A stretch of DNA of 64,000 nt from Theristus sp. LFF4_11 (lineage: Eukaryota; Nematoda; Chromadorea; Monhysterida; Xyalidae). Every line of letters begins with the position of its first letter. Position 1 is the first letter of the stretch. The DNA lies in contig JASANC010000209.1 of assembly GCA_030248135.1 (NCBI GenBank), positions 62,001-126,000 of the forward strand, given 5' to 3'. Below are positions 21,492 through 33,703 of this stretch, one piece after another. Position numbers and translations under genes: made by a program. The notes under the pieces were generated by a model. The model did no database searches. It was given only the letters and a program-made list of their open reading frames with translations, and was not told where the DNA came from.

Positions 21492-24400
21492 TCACAACTT
21501 TGGCGGACTCCACCTATAGGTGCCGGAATAGGCAAATCCGTGCTTTTGCATCAATTGATCCGCTTCTTCTGGACCACGGCTAAAATTTAAAGGGCTGGTT
21601 TCACATTCGTTTAGAGCCATACATTCGGTTACACTTATTTTTTCGTGCTTCCCACACCGGTTGCAAAAACTTGATGGAAAGCATACACTCATAAATCGCT
21701 TGTGGCCACAAAGAGTGCACGTGAGCAACGTTGACGTCGCTTTCGTTGCATTGCGCCAACAGCACGCATGTGCACGTGCATTCTTTTCAGTCACCATAAG
21801 CGCCATTCGCGGTGTTGACGTGCGCGCGTCACTTCGGCACACGTTCATAAAGCCAAAAACAGCGCAGCTTCATTCACATGCACATTCATAGACACGCGCA
21901 CAGCATTATCAGATTGGGCGATCAAAAACTGCAGCAGCTGACGCCACTTCACTTGTTCGTTCATGGAGCTGCCGCCTGCGCTTCAGCGCGTGCGTGCATG
22001 AATGGGCCTGTAGATTGTGTCGTGCGCTACGGACCGTGTGAACGTGTGAACAGGCTACCGACTTGATTGACAGCATTAGAAAATGCAACGCTGATCTATT
22101 GGCTGTTTGGAATTGCCGAACCCGCGACCGAACCGACCTCCCATAAACGTAAGTGACCGGCTTCACGCGGCCAGCATCGATCTCATCCAAGAGCGGCGTG
22201 AAGATCTGCCACGCGTGTCGCAGCTCGTCCGTGCGAACGAAGTTTATCTGCGAGCCGCAGAACACCTCCAAGATCAGTCGTTCATACGCGTCCGGCAGAC
22301 GCACGTCCTGTGTCAACACAAGATTGCCTTTGGAAAACTGGCAACGCACTTTGCTGCAGTCTGACTACTCAGCAGTGGTGCTGGTGGTAATGAACAAAAC
22401 AACAAAAACGTGATTGGGTGCAGCTGAACACTCGGCACACAGTCTCGTTCAGCTGCATGCAACCAATCAGCAAACCAGAGGCAACCAACCGCATAACGCT
22501 TGTGATACGTGAGATCGAGCTCCGTCTCTTCCACTTCGAAGCCCATGCCCGGTTTCTTTGTCATCATTTTTGCGTAGACCGCTTCGTCTGGCTGAAGAAA
22601 TGGCAAACAAACTGGTAAACGCACACACAGCAATTGCACACAAACACACTGGCACTGTAGTGCACGCACCGTGCTTGACGACGGTGTAATTGGACTGATT
22701 GAAATCACGTGTCACACAAAAGTGCACACACGAGAGTTCGCATGATCACGTTTGTGTTTTCACAAAACTGTCATTGATGTAATAACAGAATGATCGGCAA
22801 CGTATGCAACACGTTCGTGTTTGATAAAAATCAAGTGTCAAAAATACCAATTCTTTTTGAAACAAGCACCTGAACGCGAATCACCAGCTCATTTCGTTTC
22901 AACTGTCCCTCAGCGTAGATGTCGCCAGCAACGTCGCGATACTGAATTCGAACCTCTGCCTTGCGCTCGTTCAGGGCTGAAACAGAATAGCTTGCGAACA
23001 CTTCGTTGCTTGTGCCAGTTCGTGCGGAAAGTGCCAGCACGGTGGATAATTTTGCAGCTGGCTCCCTAACAACGGAGAGGTCGGCTTGTTGTGGGAAAAC
23101 GGTTCAGCCAGCGAGCGGTTGCTCGGTTTGTGTTGATCGTTGAATTGTTTCTTGTTTCCAATGCGGTTGTTCAGCAAGGGCGGGGCAGTCATAGAGACGA
23201 CCATACGGCCGCAGTTGCCCAGGGCACCAGAGCGCGCACACAATTCGCCCCTCAATCATAACTTTGAGTACTTTTTGGCGCAGACCTTTGCCGCAGCGCA
23301 GAAAGAACGGCACTCCCTGCCAGCGCTCGTTCTTGATGTAGGCGACCGTCATCGCGAACGTCGGGGTGATCGAGCCGTCCGGCACCGTGCGGTCGTCCAA
23401 GTAGCCGGTACGTGCGTCTTCCGCTGAAGCATCAACAAAACGAACATTTGCTCAAAAAACTGTGAAAACATCAACACGCTTTCCTGCGAAACTCGCCGAT
23501 AGCATGTATTTTTTAAATTGGTGTAATAATCGCTGATTGATCGCATCGCATTCGCATCGGTGGGAATCACAAAACTGAATAGTTTATCGGTGACAAAAAA
23601 TGCATAAAATTGTCTAAACGCAACCACAACCGAAATAAAGCAAAACCGCACAATTAAACAATGGGTGTAATTCGGTTGCTTTTACAATCTGCGTTCTCAA
23701 GTTTTGAATGAAGCCTCGAAAAAGCCGGTTAATACCACTGCCAATTCTAGCCATTTAAAGAGTCTACACGAGATCCAAAAAGCAGAAAAACTGCATTTTC
23801 TCAAGCTGACTTTTTCCATTCGGATCACCGGTGTACTGTCCTAAAACAGTGTTGTCCAGCTGCAACGGCGTGACGCGTTTCAGCACTTTCACTTTCTCAT
23901 TGCGAATGTCCTCCGCAGCGGTGCTGGCCGGCTTTTCCATCGCGACGAGACACAGGATTTGCAGCAGATGGTTTTGCATGACGTCGCTGGAAAACAGGGG
24001 AAATAAAATGTGTGACGGGGTCGGAAAGGGCAGACGTCTAATTTGGCATTACGCCCACAAAGGTTATACGAATTCACATTATGAATGCTTTCGTGTACAC
24101 TTTGTTTTTTGACTAAAACTTTTTTTACATGTTTAATCATTTTCTGTCCGGTTTTTCGTGGCATTATCGGTCAATATACAGTACAATGCAAAGTGCAAAC
24201 GACAGCATTGCAAAAGCTAAAAATTTCCAACCAACTTTGGATCTAAAACCAGTTTTTGATTCTCTTCAAATGTTACCGAATGATTCCGAAATTGTCGAAA
24301 TAGCCGCCACGCCCCTGCGTACCGAACGGCTCTTTGAACGTGATCGTGACACTGGCAACGTGCTCTCGATTCCACGTTGGCGACAGCAGACGATTGCCAA

Positions 24401-27072
24401 ATCTGCATCAAAACTGATAAAAAAACGTTGTCGGTTGTCCTTGTCATAAAAACTCACAAAAGTTATATAAGTTAACTGTGCTCGTAGCGTTCGCCGAATT
24501 TGCTATCTACTGAATCCTCCGTTAGCTGTTGAGACTTTTTTTCTGAACATGATGATCGCAGAACGAACCGTAAAACCATCAAGTTCTGCACCATCTCTTT
24601 CCCGAGGTAATGATCAATTCGATACATTTGTGTTTCGTCGAAAAGTTTATTCAAATGAGCCGATAAATCATCAGAAGTGCTCAAATTGCGCCCAAACGGC
24701 TTCTCGATGATTATCCGAGTCCAGGCGGGACTGAAAATTGTCATCGCGTTGATAGAATGATTTTTTTAATTAAAGATTTTCCACCACATTAAGTCTGCGA
24801 AATGAAGTCTTCTGAAATATGGCAAACTGTTCAAGTTCTTGTTGCACACACACTTTGTTCCTTTCGGCTCAATAAATTCAAATTCAACGTTCCAATCAGC
24901 GCGTTGACTAAAAATACGTCTATTCAATATATCGGCCGCTTGCTACATTTGACAAACCACTCTTTTCTTCAAATACTCAAAAGCTTTTTAAAAATCCAAA
25001 AAACCGACGCGGAGCTCATGCATTTTTGTCGAATGTTCGTCGTCACTGGTTTATAAACGTCCGGTGGCAATGCCAGGTAGTACAGGCGGTTGACGGGTGA
25101 ACTGAGCGCCTGAAGTGCTTCACAAATGCACACACACGCCAAACAGGCCAACAACTCTGCTCTTCAGAATTCCGTTTCATTCACGTTTGTTTCTGGCCGC
25201 AAATTTTATTCTACGCCAATTCCATCAACTAATTATCAATCAATCAATCAAATAATCAGCTTAGAATGAATACGACATAATGCGAGGTATTTTTGTCTTT
25301 CTGGGCCAACCAATCAGCAATAGAGAGCATCAAGTATACCTGTTTTATTTCAGTGATTGCTTCCTCCAACTTTTCAAACCCCTCGGCGCTGTCGTACTTG
25401 CCCTGAATGTATGAGTTCAGCTTCATGAACTTCGCAAACGAATCCTCGTGTTCTGCTTGGATCTGAAAGTCAAAGTGCCAAGGGCTGATTGTTTTTGAAG
25501 ACCGCAATGCAAATGGTGCACGTGAAATGTGGATTGTGTACACGTGTGTTGGTAACTGTGTTGTGAATTGTGTATTATACAGTATGGCCGAATAAAAAAA
25601 GACAGTTCTGGTCTGCTCAATCAAGGCGAAATTAGTCGCAAACTAGGCGTTGCCTTTTTCAAAAATTTCAAGATACATCATTGTATTTGCCAATCGTGCG
25701 TGCAAATAGACTAAGAACCAACAGAATAACACGAATAACGAATTAATTTTAAGAAATACGTCAAATTTGACGCACAATTGGGTTTCTGAGCATCTTTTTT
25801 CTTCCATTCAAATTTCACCCTGCAAAATTCTGCCATACCGTATTGCCGTATTGCGTTGAATTATTGTGCTACAAACAGGAGTGCACTTCTTCAGACCAGG
25901 TTTTACTGGGTTGAGCATCATACTTTGCAATTCGGTCGAATTTTCTGCTCAATATCGGCCACAGTGAGTTGCGATCGAGCGTAGCCAATGAAGTAGGTGC
26001 GTTTCGGCAGCAGACCGTCTCGGTACAGCCAGTACAACGTTGGATAAATCTTCTTCTTTGCTAGGTCGCCCTGGAATTGGTGAAAATGAAATGTTCATTG
26101 TTGAATGACAAAACACAACGGTTTGGTTCAGAGAGGTTCCGGTTGCACAGTTCATTGCCAAGAAACACAATGGCATAAACAATTTTACTCCGAAATTCTT
26201 TACTTTCGGACAATTTACTTTGGCAATCAAGTCTAGAGAACCGAAAGAACCCATATAAATTACTAAATTGTTTCTGGCAAGACCGAAAGCAACTGTACTA
26301 CATGGGGGCTGTGCTTCGCCACTGAAACTGCGTTCAGTTCAGTGGTATTCGACACAAAGCAAGGTAACCTCTCAAAAAGAGCTGTCAAATTTACAACAGA
26401 ACAAGCAGACAATTACGAGCAGAAAGCGTGGTTGACTGAACCTAATTTTCTGATCTGGCAAAACAACACTTGTGCATGACGTACCGACGCCCCAAAAACG
26501 ACAAAGACATGTGGCGTCATAAACTCCTCGACCTCTTCAAGTGACTTCCGCAACAGCTCAATCGTCTCCTCATTTAGAATTGAGCCTGAAATGATTTTTG
26601 TTTACATATTTGGAAACGAATAAAAGTTTGAACAATCACGTGGCTCAGAACACATCATATCAAAAACTCTGGAGTTTCTGTGTCTGGGCTTGAACTTTTC
26701 ATTCGTCTCCAGTGTTCTTGGACAGACTGCCTAAGGAAACTGACGAAACGACATTCAGAGTCGCTCCCCTATCGGTGCAAAGCAAGTGCACTGAAGACAT
26801 GCCATTTTTGCAACGCCGCACAACAAACCTGTGACATTCTTTTGCAAAACACTGAAAAAACACAGATCTACGGACTAGCACTTTTTCGAACACAAGAACT
26901 TACTTTTCCGCGGCAAAACTGCGACGTTAGCCATGAGTGGTGATCAAAGGAAATAACTTTTATAATTTGAAAACTGTGGAACACACATAAATTTTTAACA
27001 CTCACCAGAGCGATTTCTAGTTCGCTCACTCTCACTGGTGGAAAGCTGTCTGTTGAAACTTGGCGCCGACAT
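21492..27072 (-). CDS. G6PD: Glucose-6-phosphate 1-dehydrogenase
   Basis: Cytosolic first enzyme of the oxidative pentose phosphate pathway; oxidises glucose 6-phosphate and makes NADPH. Thirteen exons: 27006-27072, 26485-26585, 25924-26070, 25340-25462, 25009-25109, 24569-24730, 24277-24402, 23811-23986, 23286-23423, 22870-22976, 22490-22591, 22138-22307 and 21492-21579; 1608 nt, 535 residues (vertebrate enzyme 515). Key motifs: nucleotide-binding GASGDLAKKK at about 54-63, EKPFGR, active-site RIDHYLGKE at about 217-225, [14 protein letters not shown], catalytic-His segment [48 protein letters not shown] and the terminal GTYRW block. All catalytic residues I can check are intact. The upstream ATG at 27072 starts a short Ser/Arg-rich leader; a second first exon exists at 26904-26934. 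Intron 3 contains a MITE. Confidence 0.98.
25580..25840. mobile_element. CAGTATGGCCGAATAAA-family MITE, copy 4
   Basis: TA on both sides (25578-25579, 25841-25842), with ends CAGTATGGCCGAATAAA and GCCATACCG. It lies in the G6PD intron between exons 25340-25462 and 25924-26070, in inverted order relative to copy 1. Confidence 0.85.
26904..26934 (-). CDS. G6PD: Alternative first coding exon of G6PD
   Basis: An ATG opens the frame [10 protein letters not shown] followed by a consensus GTAAGT donor. The exon ends in phase 1, exactly as the main first exon (27006-27072) does, so either can splice to 26485-26585 and preserve the frame. This suggests two N termini, differing in their first two dozen residues. 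Coding use is inferred from the ATG, donor and phase only. Confidence 0.5.
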
Positions 27073-27704
27073 TTTTCGTCGTTCTCGAAACCGGTTTTCT
27101 TTCACTTGTTGCGCTCTTGTTCAAATACACAAATGCAACTAACTAACGAGTGACAAAGATTCGTGTTTATGTTGCGGCAACACACAACTCAAATTGCGAA
27201 AAAAGCAGATTCCATTGAAGACACCCAAACTGAAATATTGGCCGAGTGTGGAGTTTTGAACTCATGTGAAAATGAAAGGAAACAAAACCAAGCGTACACA
27301 TATTTATTTTCATCAATCAATTCACATCAAACGTTAACAAACGTGGAACGCAACAAAGAAACTGTTATCAGTTGATGAGAGTGAATCTTTGCTGCAACAG
27401 CTCCTTTCGCACAGCTGCAACCTTTTTCTTGCCGAATTTGCTTGAAATTTCTGTTATGAAGTGTAAAACAATTTATCACAGGTGAAGGTGAAGCTGATTA
27501 CTGAGGGGGCTGTCGTTTGTCAAGTCAAGCTTGATTCAAATTGTGGCGAGTTGAAGCGCAGATTTTTTCTTGTCAGTCAGCACAGGTGGTCGTTTCTTTC
27601 ATATCAACAGCACCAAATCAGTTTACTTCCAGGGTGTCTCAGTTTGTCAGCCCAAAAATCATCACAATCAGTCACCAAATCACGCCACAACCTCAATGCA
27701 CCGA
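27073..27704. other. Spacer between G6PD and PFDN4
   Basis: About 630 bp separates the G6PD start from the PFDN4 stop on the same strand, so it must hold the G6PD promoter and the PFDN4 3' end. No exon or repeat recognised. Confidence 0.4.
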
Positions 27705-28270
27705 TCACGCGTCCATCTCCAAATTGATGTTGTCGCCGAAGGTCGCGTAGAGCTCGGCCTTGAGCAGCTTGAGCGTCTTCTCAATGTGCGACTGTTTGTC
27801 GTGCAGCGAGCGAATGCCCGTCTCCAAGGTCGTCTTCAGCTGCGTGATCTTTTCGTCGACACTGTCGCCGCAGTCGAAGTGCACAAAAGTGTCGCCGATC
27901 TTGACGGGCACGTCACACTCGAGCTCGTCGTCCATCAGCAGCAGCTCGTCTGACGCGTCGTTCAGATTCTGCAAACCATGATGCACGAACTTTCGTCTGC
28001 CCAGAGTGCCCACTGCCCAAGCCCATGACGCTCCAACAGTACTACTTTTACAAAACTTGTACTCAACTTGTGAACAGAACAGCAAAGGACACTCATCAAA
28101 AAAATCAAAAAATCAAAAATCACCTGAACTTCATTCGTTTTGCGGCGAATGTCCTCTTTGATTTCATCAAGTTTATTGTGCAGTCGAGCAAACTGATTTA
28201 TTTTCTGCTGATCGGCAGCACTAACCGACAGTTCTTGGTCGCCGGTGCCTGCTTTCAACCGGCCGGTCAT
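27705..28270 (-). CDS. PFDN4: Prefoldin subunit 4
   Basis: Beta-type subunit of the hexameric cytosolic prefoldin chaperone that delivers nascent actin and tubulin to CCT. Two exons, 28124-28270 and 27705-27968, encode 136 residues (134 in human). N-terminal coiled-coil helix contains SAADQQKINQFARL (human motif DQQKINKFAR), then a beta-hairpin core with VPVKIGDTFVHF, then the second coiled-coil ending in LYATFGDNINLEMDA, matching the family's LYAKFGSNINLE. The intron falls after codon NEVQ in phase 0. The start at 28270 is the first true ATG; the frame upstream lacks one. A foldback transposon begins about 240 bp upstream. Confidence 0.96.
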
Positions 28271-28508
28271 TTCTGTCGTTTTAGCTTTGAATTTCAAATA
28301 ATTTATATATATTATTAAATATTTATCTAAAACAAAATTTTACAAAAATCTGCTATTTTTTTGAATAAAAGCACGTTTTTCACTCTTTGACTTTTGTTTC
28401 AAAATTCAATTCATAAAAAAAATTAAATTAAAAAAATTTTGAACCCTAGCTCTAGCTCGACCCCTGCTCTTGCAAAAACAAACAGGAAACAGAAAACCAC
28501 CAGCTACA

Positions 28509-29945
28509 GGCCTTTAACAAAACCACGGAGGCAACACGGAACACGGAGGCTGCACGCTTAACAAAACCACGGAGGTAACACGGAGGCTGCGTGCAGCTAA
28601 AGTGACCCATATTTTATATGCACACAACACGCTGCGCACCTTTAACAAAACCACGGAAACGGAACACGGAGGCACGCGGATTTGGGGAGATTTGGGGACA
28701 GGACAAATCCGTCCCCCTCCAAAAAAATTATGTTTTTGTTAAATAAATAAATAAATAAAAAAAGCGCAATAAAGCAAAGCAAAGCTAAATGTCAAAACTA
28801 GACTTCAAGGATTACGGTAGCTCTCCAACGGGTCTCGACACGATTTTTTAAAAACGTCCCTGATTGCCAGCAAAAGCTACTCTATTGCTGGACACCGTTC
28901 ATATGATTGCAACAAACAGTCTTTTGTTTGAAGTTCGGGCACACGGGTTACGGTAGCGGTAGTTTTGGGTCTTGACACGAAGTTGCTGAAAACTACTTTG
29001 TTTCTTGCGAATAACAGTTGAAACCATTTAGAAACATGTCGCATTATCACAGAACGTCAAAAATCGGATTTTAAGGAGTACGGTAACTCTGCTGTGGGTC
29101 TCGACACGATTTTTTTAAAAACGTTCTTTTATTGCCAAGAACTGTTACTAGAATGGTGGATACCGTTCACATGATTGCATGAAACAGTCATATGTCTGAA
29201 GTAAGGTCCCACGGGTTACGGTAGCTGTAGTTCGGTCTTGACACGAAGTTGCTGAAAACTACTGTGAATAACAGTTGTTTCTTGCAATCATGTGAACGGT
29301 GTTCATCAATTTAGTATTTTCCTGGCAATAAAAAGCAGTTTAAAAAAATCGCGTCGAGACCCACACAGCAGAGTTACCGTATTCTTTGAACTCAAGTTTT
29401 GACATTTTGTGAAAACGCTGCGTGTTTCTAATTGGTTTCAACTGTTATTCGCAAGAAACTAAGTAGTTTTCAGCATCATCGTGTCAAGACCCAAAACTAC
29501 CGCTACCGTAACCCGTGTGCCAGAACTTCAAACAAAAGACTGTTTGTTGCAATCATATGAACGGTGTCCACCAATAGAGTAGCTTTTGCTGGCAATCAGG
29601 GACGTTTTTAAAAAATCGTGTCGAGACACGTTGGAGAGCTACCGTAATCCTTGAAGTCTAGTTTTGACATTTAGCTTTGCTTTGCTTTATTGCGCTTTTA
29701 TTTATTTATTTGTTTATTTAACAAAAACATAATTTTTTTGGAGGGGGACGGATTTGTCCTGTCCCCAAATCTCCCCAAATCCGCGTGCCTCCGTGTTCCG
29801 TGGTTTTGTTAAAGGTGCGCAGCGTGTTGTGTGCATATAAAATATGGGTCACTTTAGCTGCACGCAGCCTCCGTGTTGCCTCCGTGGTTTTGTTAAGCGT
29901 GCAGCCTCCGTGTTCCGTGTTGCCTCCGTGGTTTTGTTAAAGGCC
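28509..29945. mobile_element. Foldback element with 9-bp target duplication (Mutator-like)
   Basis: A 1437-bp near-perfect palindrome centred near 29227. Termini GGCCTTTAACAAAACCACGG and its inverse; perfect 9-bp duplication CCAGCTACA at 28500-28508 and 29946-29954. Arms contain sub-repeats of 'ctcgacacgattttt' and 'ttacggtagc'. No transposase frame. The long inverted repeats and the 9-bp duplication fit a non-autonomous Mutator-type element; the superfamily call is inference. Confidence 0.9.
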
Positions 29946-30042
29946 CCAGCTACAACATCAAAAACAATTTCTTTGTTTCACCATTTCACAGAAAAAATTC
30001 GCATTTCCTTGCACGCGCGAGCGTGACGCATAGGGTTGTTAA

Positions 30043-30736
30043 TACAGGGTTGTTAAACAAAAATGAAAATTTAAAAAAGTGATTTAAAAAACAATAATGC
30101 CGATTTTTGTAATTCGAAAAATTTTCCTCTAATATGCTCTGAAAACCTCAATTTTGGCACAATTTTTCGACAGTTCAACAAAAAATTTCTTTGATTATAC
30201 CTCGTAAAACCTTTTGCAGTCGATTTTGGACCGTTTTACCGACTGATTTTAGGCTTCGACAACATCTGCGATAAAGTTTTTGAACGTCCCAAAGCTTGGC
30301 CTACCATTTCCGATGCAGATAAGGTGACGATTCGCCTCGCAGAGCGTCCGATTGTGCTCGCTGCTCCGTTTGCAAGCGCTACGTTGTCTGGTTGCTGCTT
30401 CGTGTCGTGTCGTCGCTACACCATCAGAAGAATTGATCGAATTTCAAGGCGGTATGTTTGTCTTCACTTCAGCATTATCTTAGCTGGGGACAATTAGTGA
30501 CGTTTTGGAGGTCAAAACACAAGAAGAGGCATGGTGACGGTTTGGAAAAGGGGTAATTGAGGTCACCAAAACAAAATCTGCAAAGTTTCGCCATACGGGA
30601 GTCATTCGGGAGGCGCTTGCATATCATATGTGGTTCTTCGGACTCCCTGATTGATTTAGCACAACTTTGATTTTTGAAATTAAAAAAAACATATAAAAAA
30701 ACAAAAATGGCGATTTTTGTTTTTTTAACAACCCTA
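30043..30736. mobile_element. TAGGGTTGTTAA-family MITE inserted in a sibling's terminus
   Basis: Right terminus AACAACCCTA, left terminus mutated to TACAGGGTTGTTAA. The 8-bp duplication GTTGTTAA (30035-30042, 30737-30744) is itself part of the host's terminal repeat. About 694 bp, homologous to 5667-6394. Confidence 0.88.
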
Positions 30737-31297
30737 GTTGTTAACAAAAATCGAAATTTAAAAAAATAGAAACATTTTCCTCTAATATGCTCTGAAAACC
30801 TCAATTTTGGCACAAATTTTCGAAAGTTCAACGCGTAAAACCTTTAGCAGTCGATTTTGGACCGTTTTACCGACTGATTTTAGGCTTCGACAACATCTGC
30901 GATGAAGTTTTTGAGCGTCCCAAAGCTTGGCTTACCATTTCCGATGCAGATAAGGTGACAATTCGCCTCGCAGTCTTGATTCTGAGCGTCCGAGCTGCTC
31001 CGTTTGCAAGCGCTACGTTACGTTGTCTGGTTGCTGTTTCGTGTCCTGTCGTCTCGAGATTAGGGATGGAGCCGGTTCCGGTCCGGATTCCGGATTCCGG
31101 CGCCTAAAATTGGATCCGGATCCGGTCCGGATTCCGGCGCAATTTTGCCGGATCCGGCCGGAATGGCCGAAACCCGCGAATTAACCAGTTGATTCCTCCG
31201 TTTCAGAGCTGTTCAATGGTTTGACAAATTTGTTTCGGTGCTTTGTTGGTTTTGTTGTTGTGCATTTGACATGTGATCAGTGAGCGTTGCTTTAGTT

Positions 31298-32825
31298 CAG
31301 AGATGTGCATAGGGTGTTCCTAGGGTGTCCCGGGACAGGCTAGCGTCGCGCGTCGCGCAGGGCCTGAGGGGCTACGTCGCGCAGCGCCTCGGTTGGAAGA
31401 GACAAAATTTTCACAAATGCAATAAAATTACTTCGAAATTAAATTCGATTATTTTAGTTGACTGACTGAAGCAGATCTTCAAAAGTGCGTGTATTGCTGT
31501 GGTTACTTTTGTAGGTTGTATTGTTCCGTATTTGTATTTGAAATCGCGCTGCGCATGTAGATGGTAAGCACATTTTATTCTGCAAATACCAGTGGTACAG
31601 GTAACCAGGGTTTTTTGACGCGACATCTTGCGCCAATGACGCAAAATAATTTAGGATGACACAAAAAATCGGTTGTTTGCGTCAGATTTTTTTTGATTCT
31701 TTCAATTTTCGAGGACTTCAAAGGACTGTTTTTCAGGAAATTTTGTGCTCAGATCGAAAATTTTTCTGCGCCTCCGGCGCAGGCCATGGCCATCTTATGA
31801 TTCGTTTTACAATGGCTATTGCATGGATAGTCATGAGTTCATCGTTCGTTTTTTAGATTGTTCAGTGCTTTGTTGATAACGGTTCGATTCAATGTTACAA
31901 TATTCTTGTTGTTTTGACCGTATCAACAATCACTTGGTCCAACTAGCCTTTTACGAAAACTTTTTCTTCGCTCCTTTGCTAAACAGCTGTGTTTTTTACA
32001 CCTGAACGGGTGTTATAGACACCTAAATACTTTGGATGACACCGAAAAATCGTAAGGTAAAATACCTTCTCAGAGCCTATTTTTTGAAAATTTTCTTCGC
32101 TTCGCGAAGACGTTGCAAGTTACTATTTTTTATTTAAATTGAGAGTCAAAGTCGCCTTCCGAACGAAATATAGAACAAACTTCCAATTTTTTTTCATTTT
32201 CAGCGTATTCAAAATTAAAACTTTTGTCATCTTCAGAAATCTCATTTTCATGATGGAAATCAACAATTGGGTGTCGAAAGTCCCCCTCTGGACAACAAAC
32301 ACTAATTTTCACTGTGTTAATTTCAAGCAGTTTTGTTGTTTTTTTGTCTGGACACTCGTAGTCGACTGTCTACTCGGCTTTTATCAAACAAGAAAATTTG
32401 TTGTCCCGCACCACGCATGATTAAAACAAAAGCGAGAAGGTGCCTGAGCAGAGAAAAGCTTTGTTTCTGAGCAGCAATGGTTGTGATGTGAAGTTCCAAA
32501 ATTGCTTTTGTTATTTGACTCCAGGTGTTGAACAACGTTGCACGGACACCAAATTATTTGTTGTTCGATGAAGTCATGCTGACGCAGAAAATTTGGGCTG
32601 ACGCAAAATTTTTCGACCATTTGTGTCAATTGACTTGACGCAGAAAAATTTTCACCCTCATATCATACATCAAAAATTTACACATGCAAGCACAGCACAT
32701 ATCCGTGTTTTTGAGAGGCCAGTGTGTGTGACACTTAGTTTGCGACAAAAAAAATTGGGAGGAGTCGACGTCGCGCAGCCACCCGACCCGGGACAGGCTA
32801 GAAGTGTCTGGCGTGCACACCTCTG
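31298..32825. mobile_element. CAGAGRTGTGCA-ended hAT element nested in hAT copy 1
   Basis: Termini CAGAGATGTGCA and TGCACACCTCTG; perfect 8-bp duplication CTTTAGTT (31290-31297, 32826-32833); empty site in 41141-42661 near 41380. 1528 bp. Subterminal GGGACAGGCTAG occurs in direct orientation near both ends, with GTCGCGCAG motifs. No transposase frame recognised. Confidence 0.93.
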
Positions 32826-33703
32826 CTTTAGTTTAGTGTTCTGTTCAATGGTAAATGGTTCACTGCTTTTGTCTTGAGTGGTAAACTTATGTGCAGCATC
32901 GTCCACTTTAAAAAAACGTGGCTGCCAGCTTTTGGCTGACGTTGTTGATGAACAATAGCAGGTTTTTTTTGAAATCAGCCATCTTCGTTGGTCATATTCA
33001 GTTAGCTGTCAAACAGTTGCTTTTTTGTGAGCACCAGAACACCAGCAATTTTAGCGACGTGTGTTACCGTGGGTGTGCGGGGGTGCCATGATCCCCTAAA
33101 ACCCGATAAACCCCCCAACGACGAATCGACGAGACGACGAATCCATTTCAGTGGTGTTGCCCGCCGTTTGCGCACTGAAGCAGCGCATCGAACAAGTCGA
33201 TGCGAGTGGCATTGGTACGACGAAAAAACGCTGCTGACCAGCATCGACACACGCTTCCGTGCGCTTTTCCACAACGAATCCAACATCATGGCCACGTACG
33301 TTGATCCGCGATTCAAGAATACTGCAGTCGTCTACGAAAATGAAGGCGCGATTCGTTGTGAACTACTTCACATTGTAAAGAAAATCTTGAAACGACCGGA
33401 GACGCCCACAAACTGCGACGATACATCCGAGATCGCGAACAACGACGATGACGAAAGTGAACGCGAGCCCGAACCAAAAAAGAAATCGACTGGCCTCTAC
33501 GGAGGCATCGAGTTTCACGCTGCGCGACCGCGCAACCCGTCAGGCGAATCCAGTCTCGAAGACGAACTGCGCGGCGAAATGAATATGTACGAGTCGGATG
33601 ATTTTATCGACGAACCGGACAAAAGTGATCTAATGCTAGACTTTTGGCGGCTGAACTCGTCTAAATACGCCAAACTATCGACAATCGCGCGCAGATACCT
33701 GAC

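Noticed and set aside
21909..22349. 146-codon frame read through a G6PD exon and its intron
   Set aside because: Only 22138-22307 is exon; the remainder is intron, as shown by the conserved YGSRGP junction.
28741..28765. AAAT microsatellite as an independent feature
   Set aside because: Short and part of the foldback arm, mirrored at the other end.
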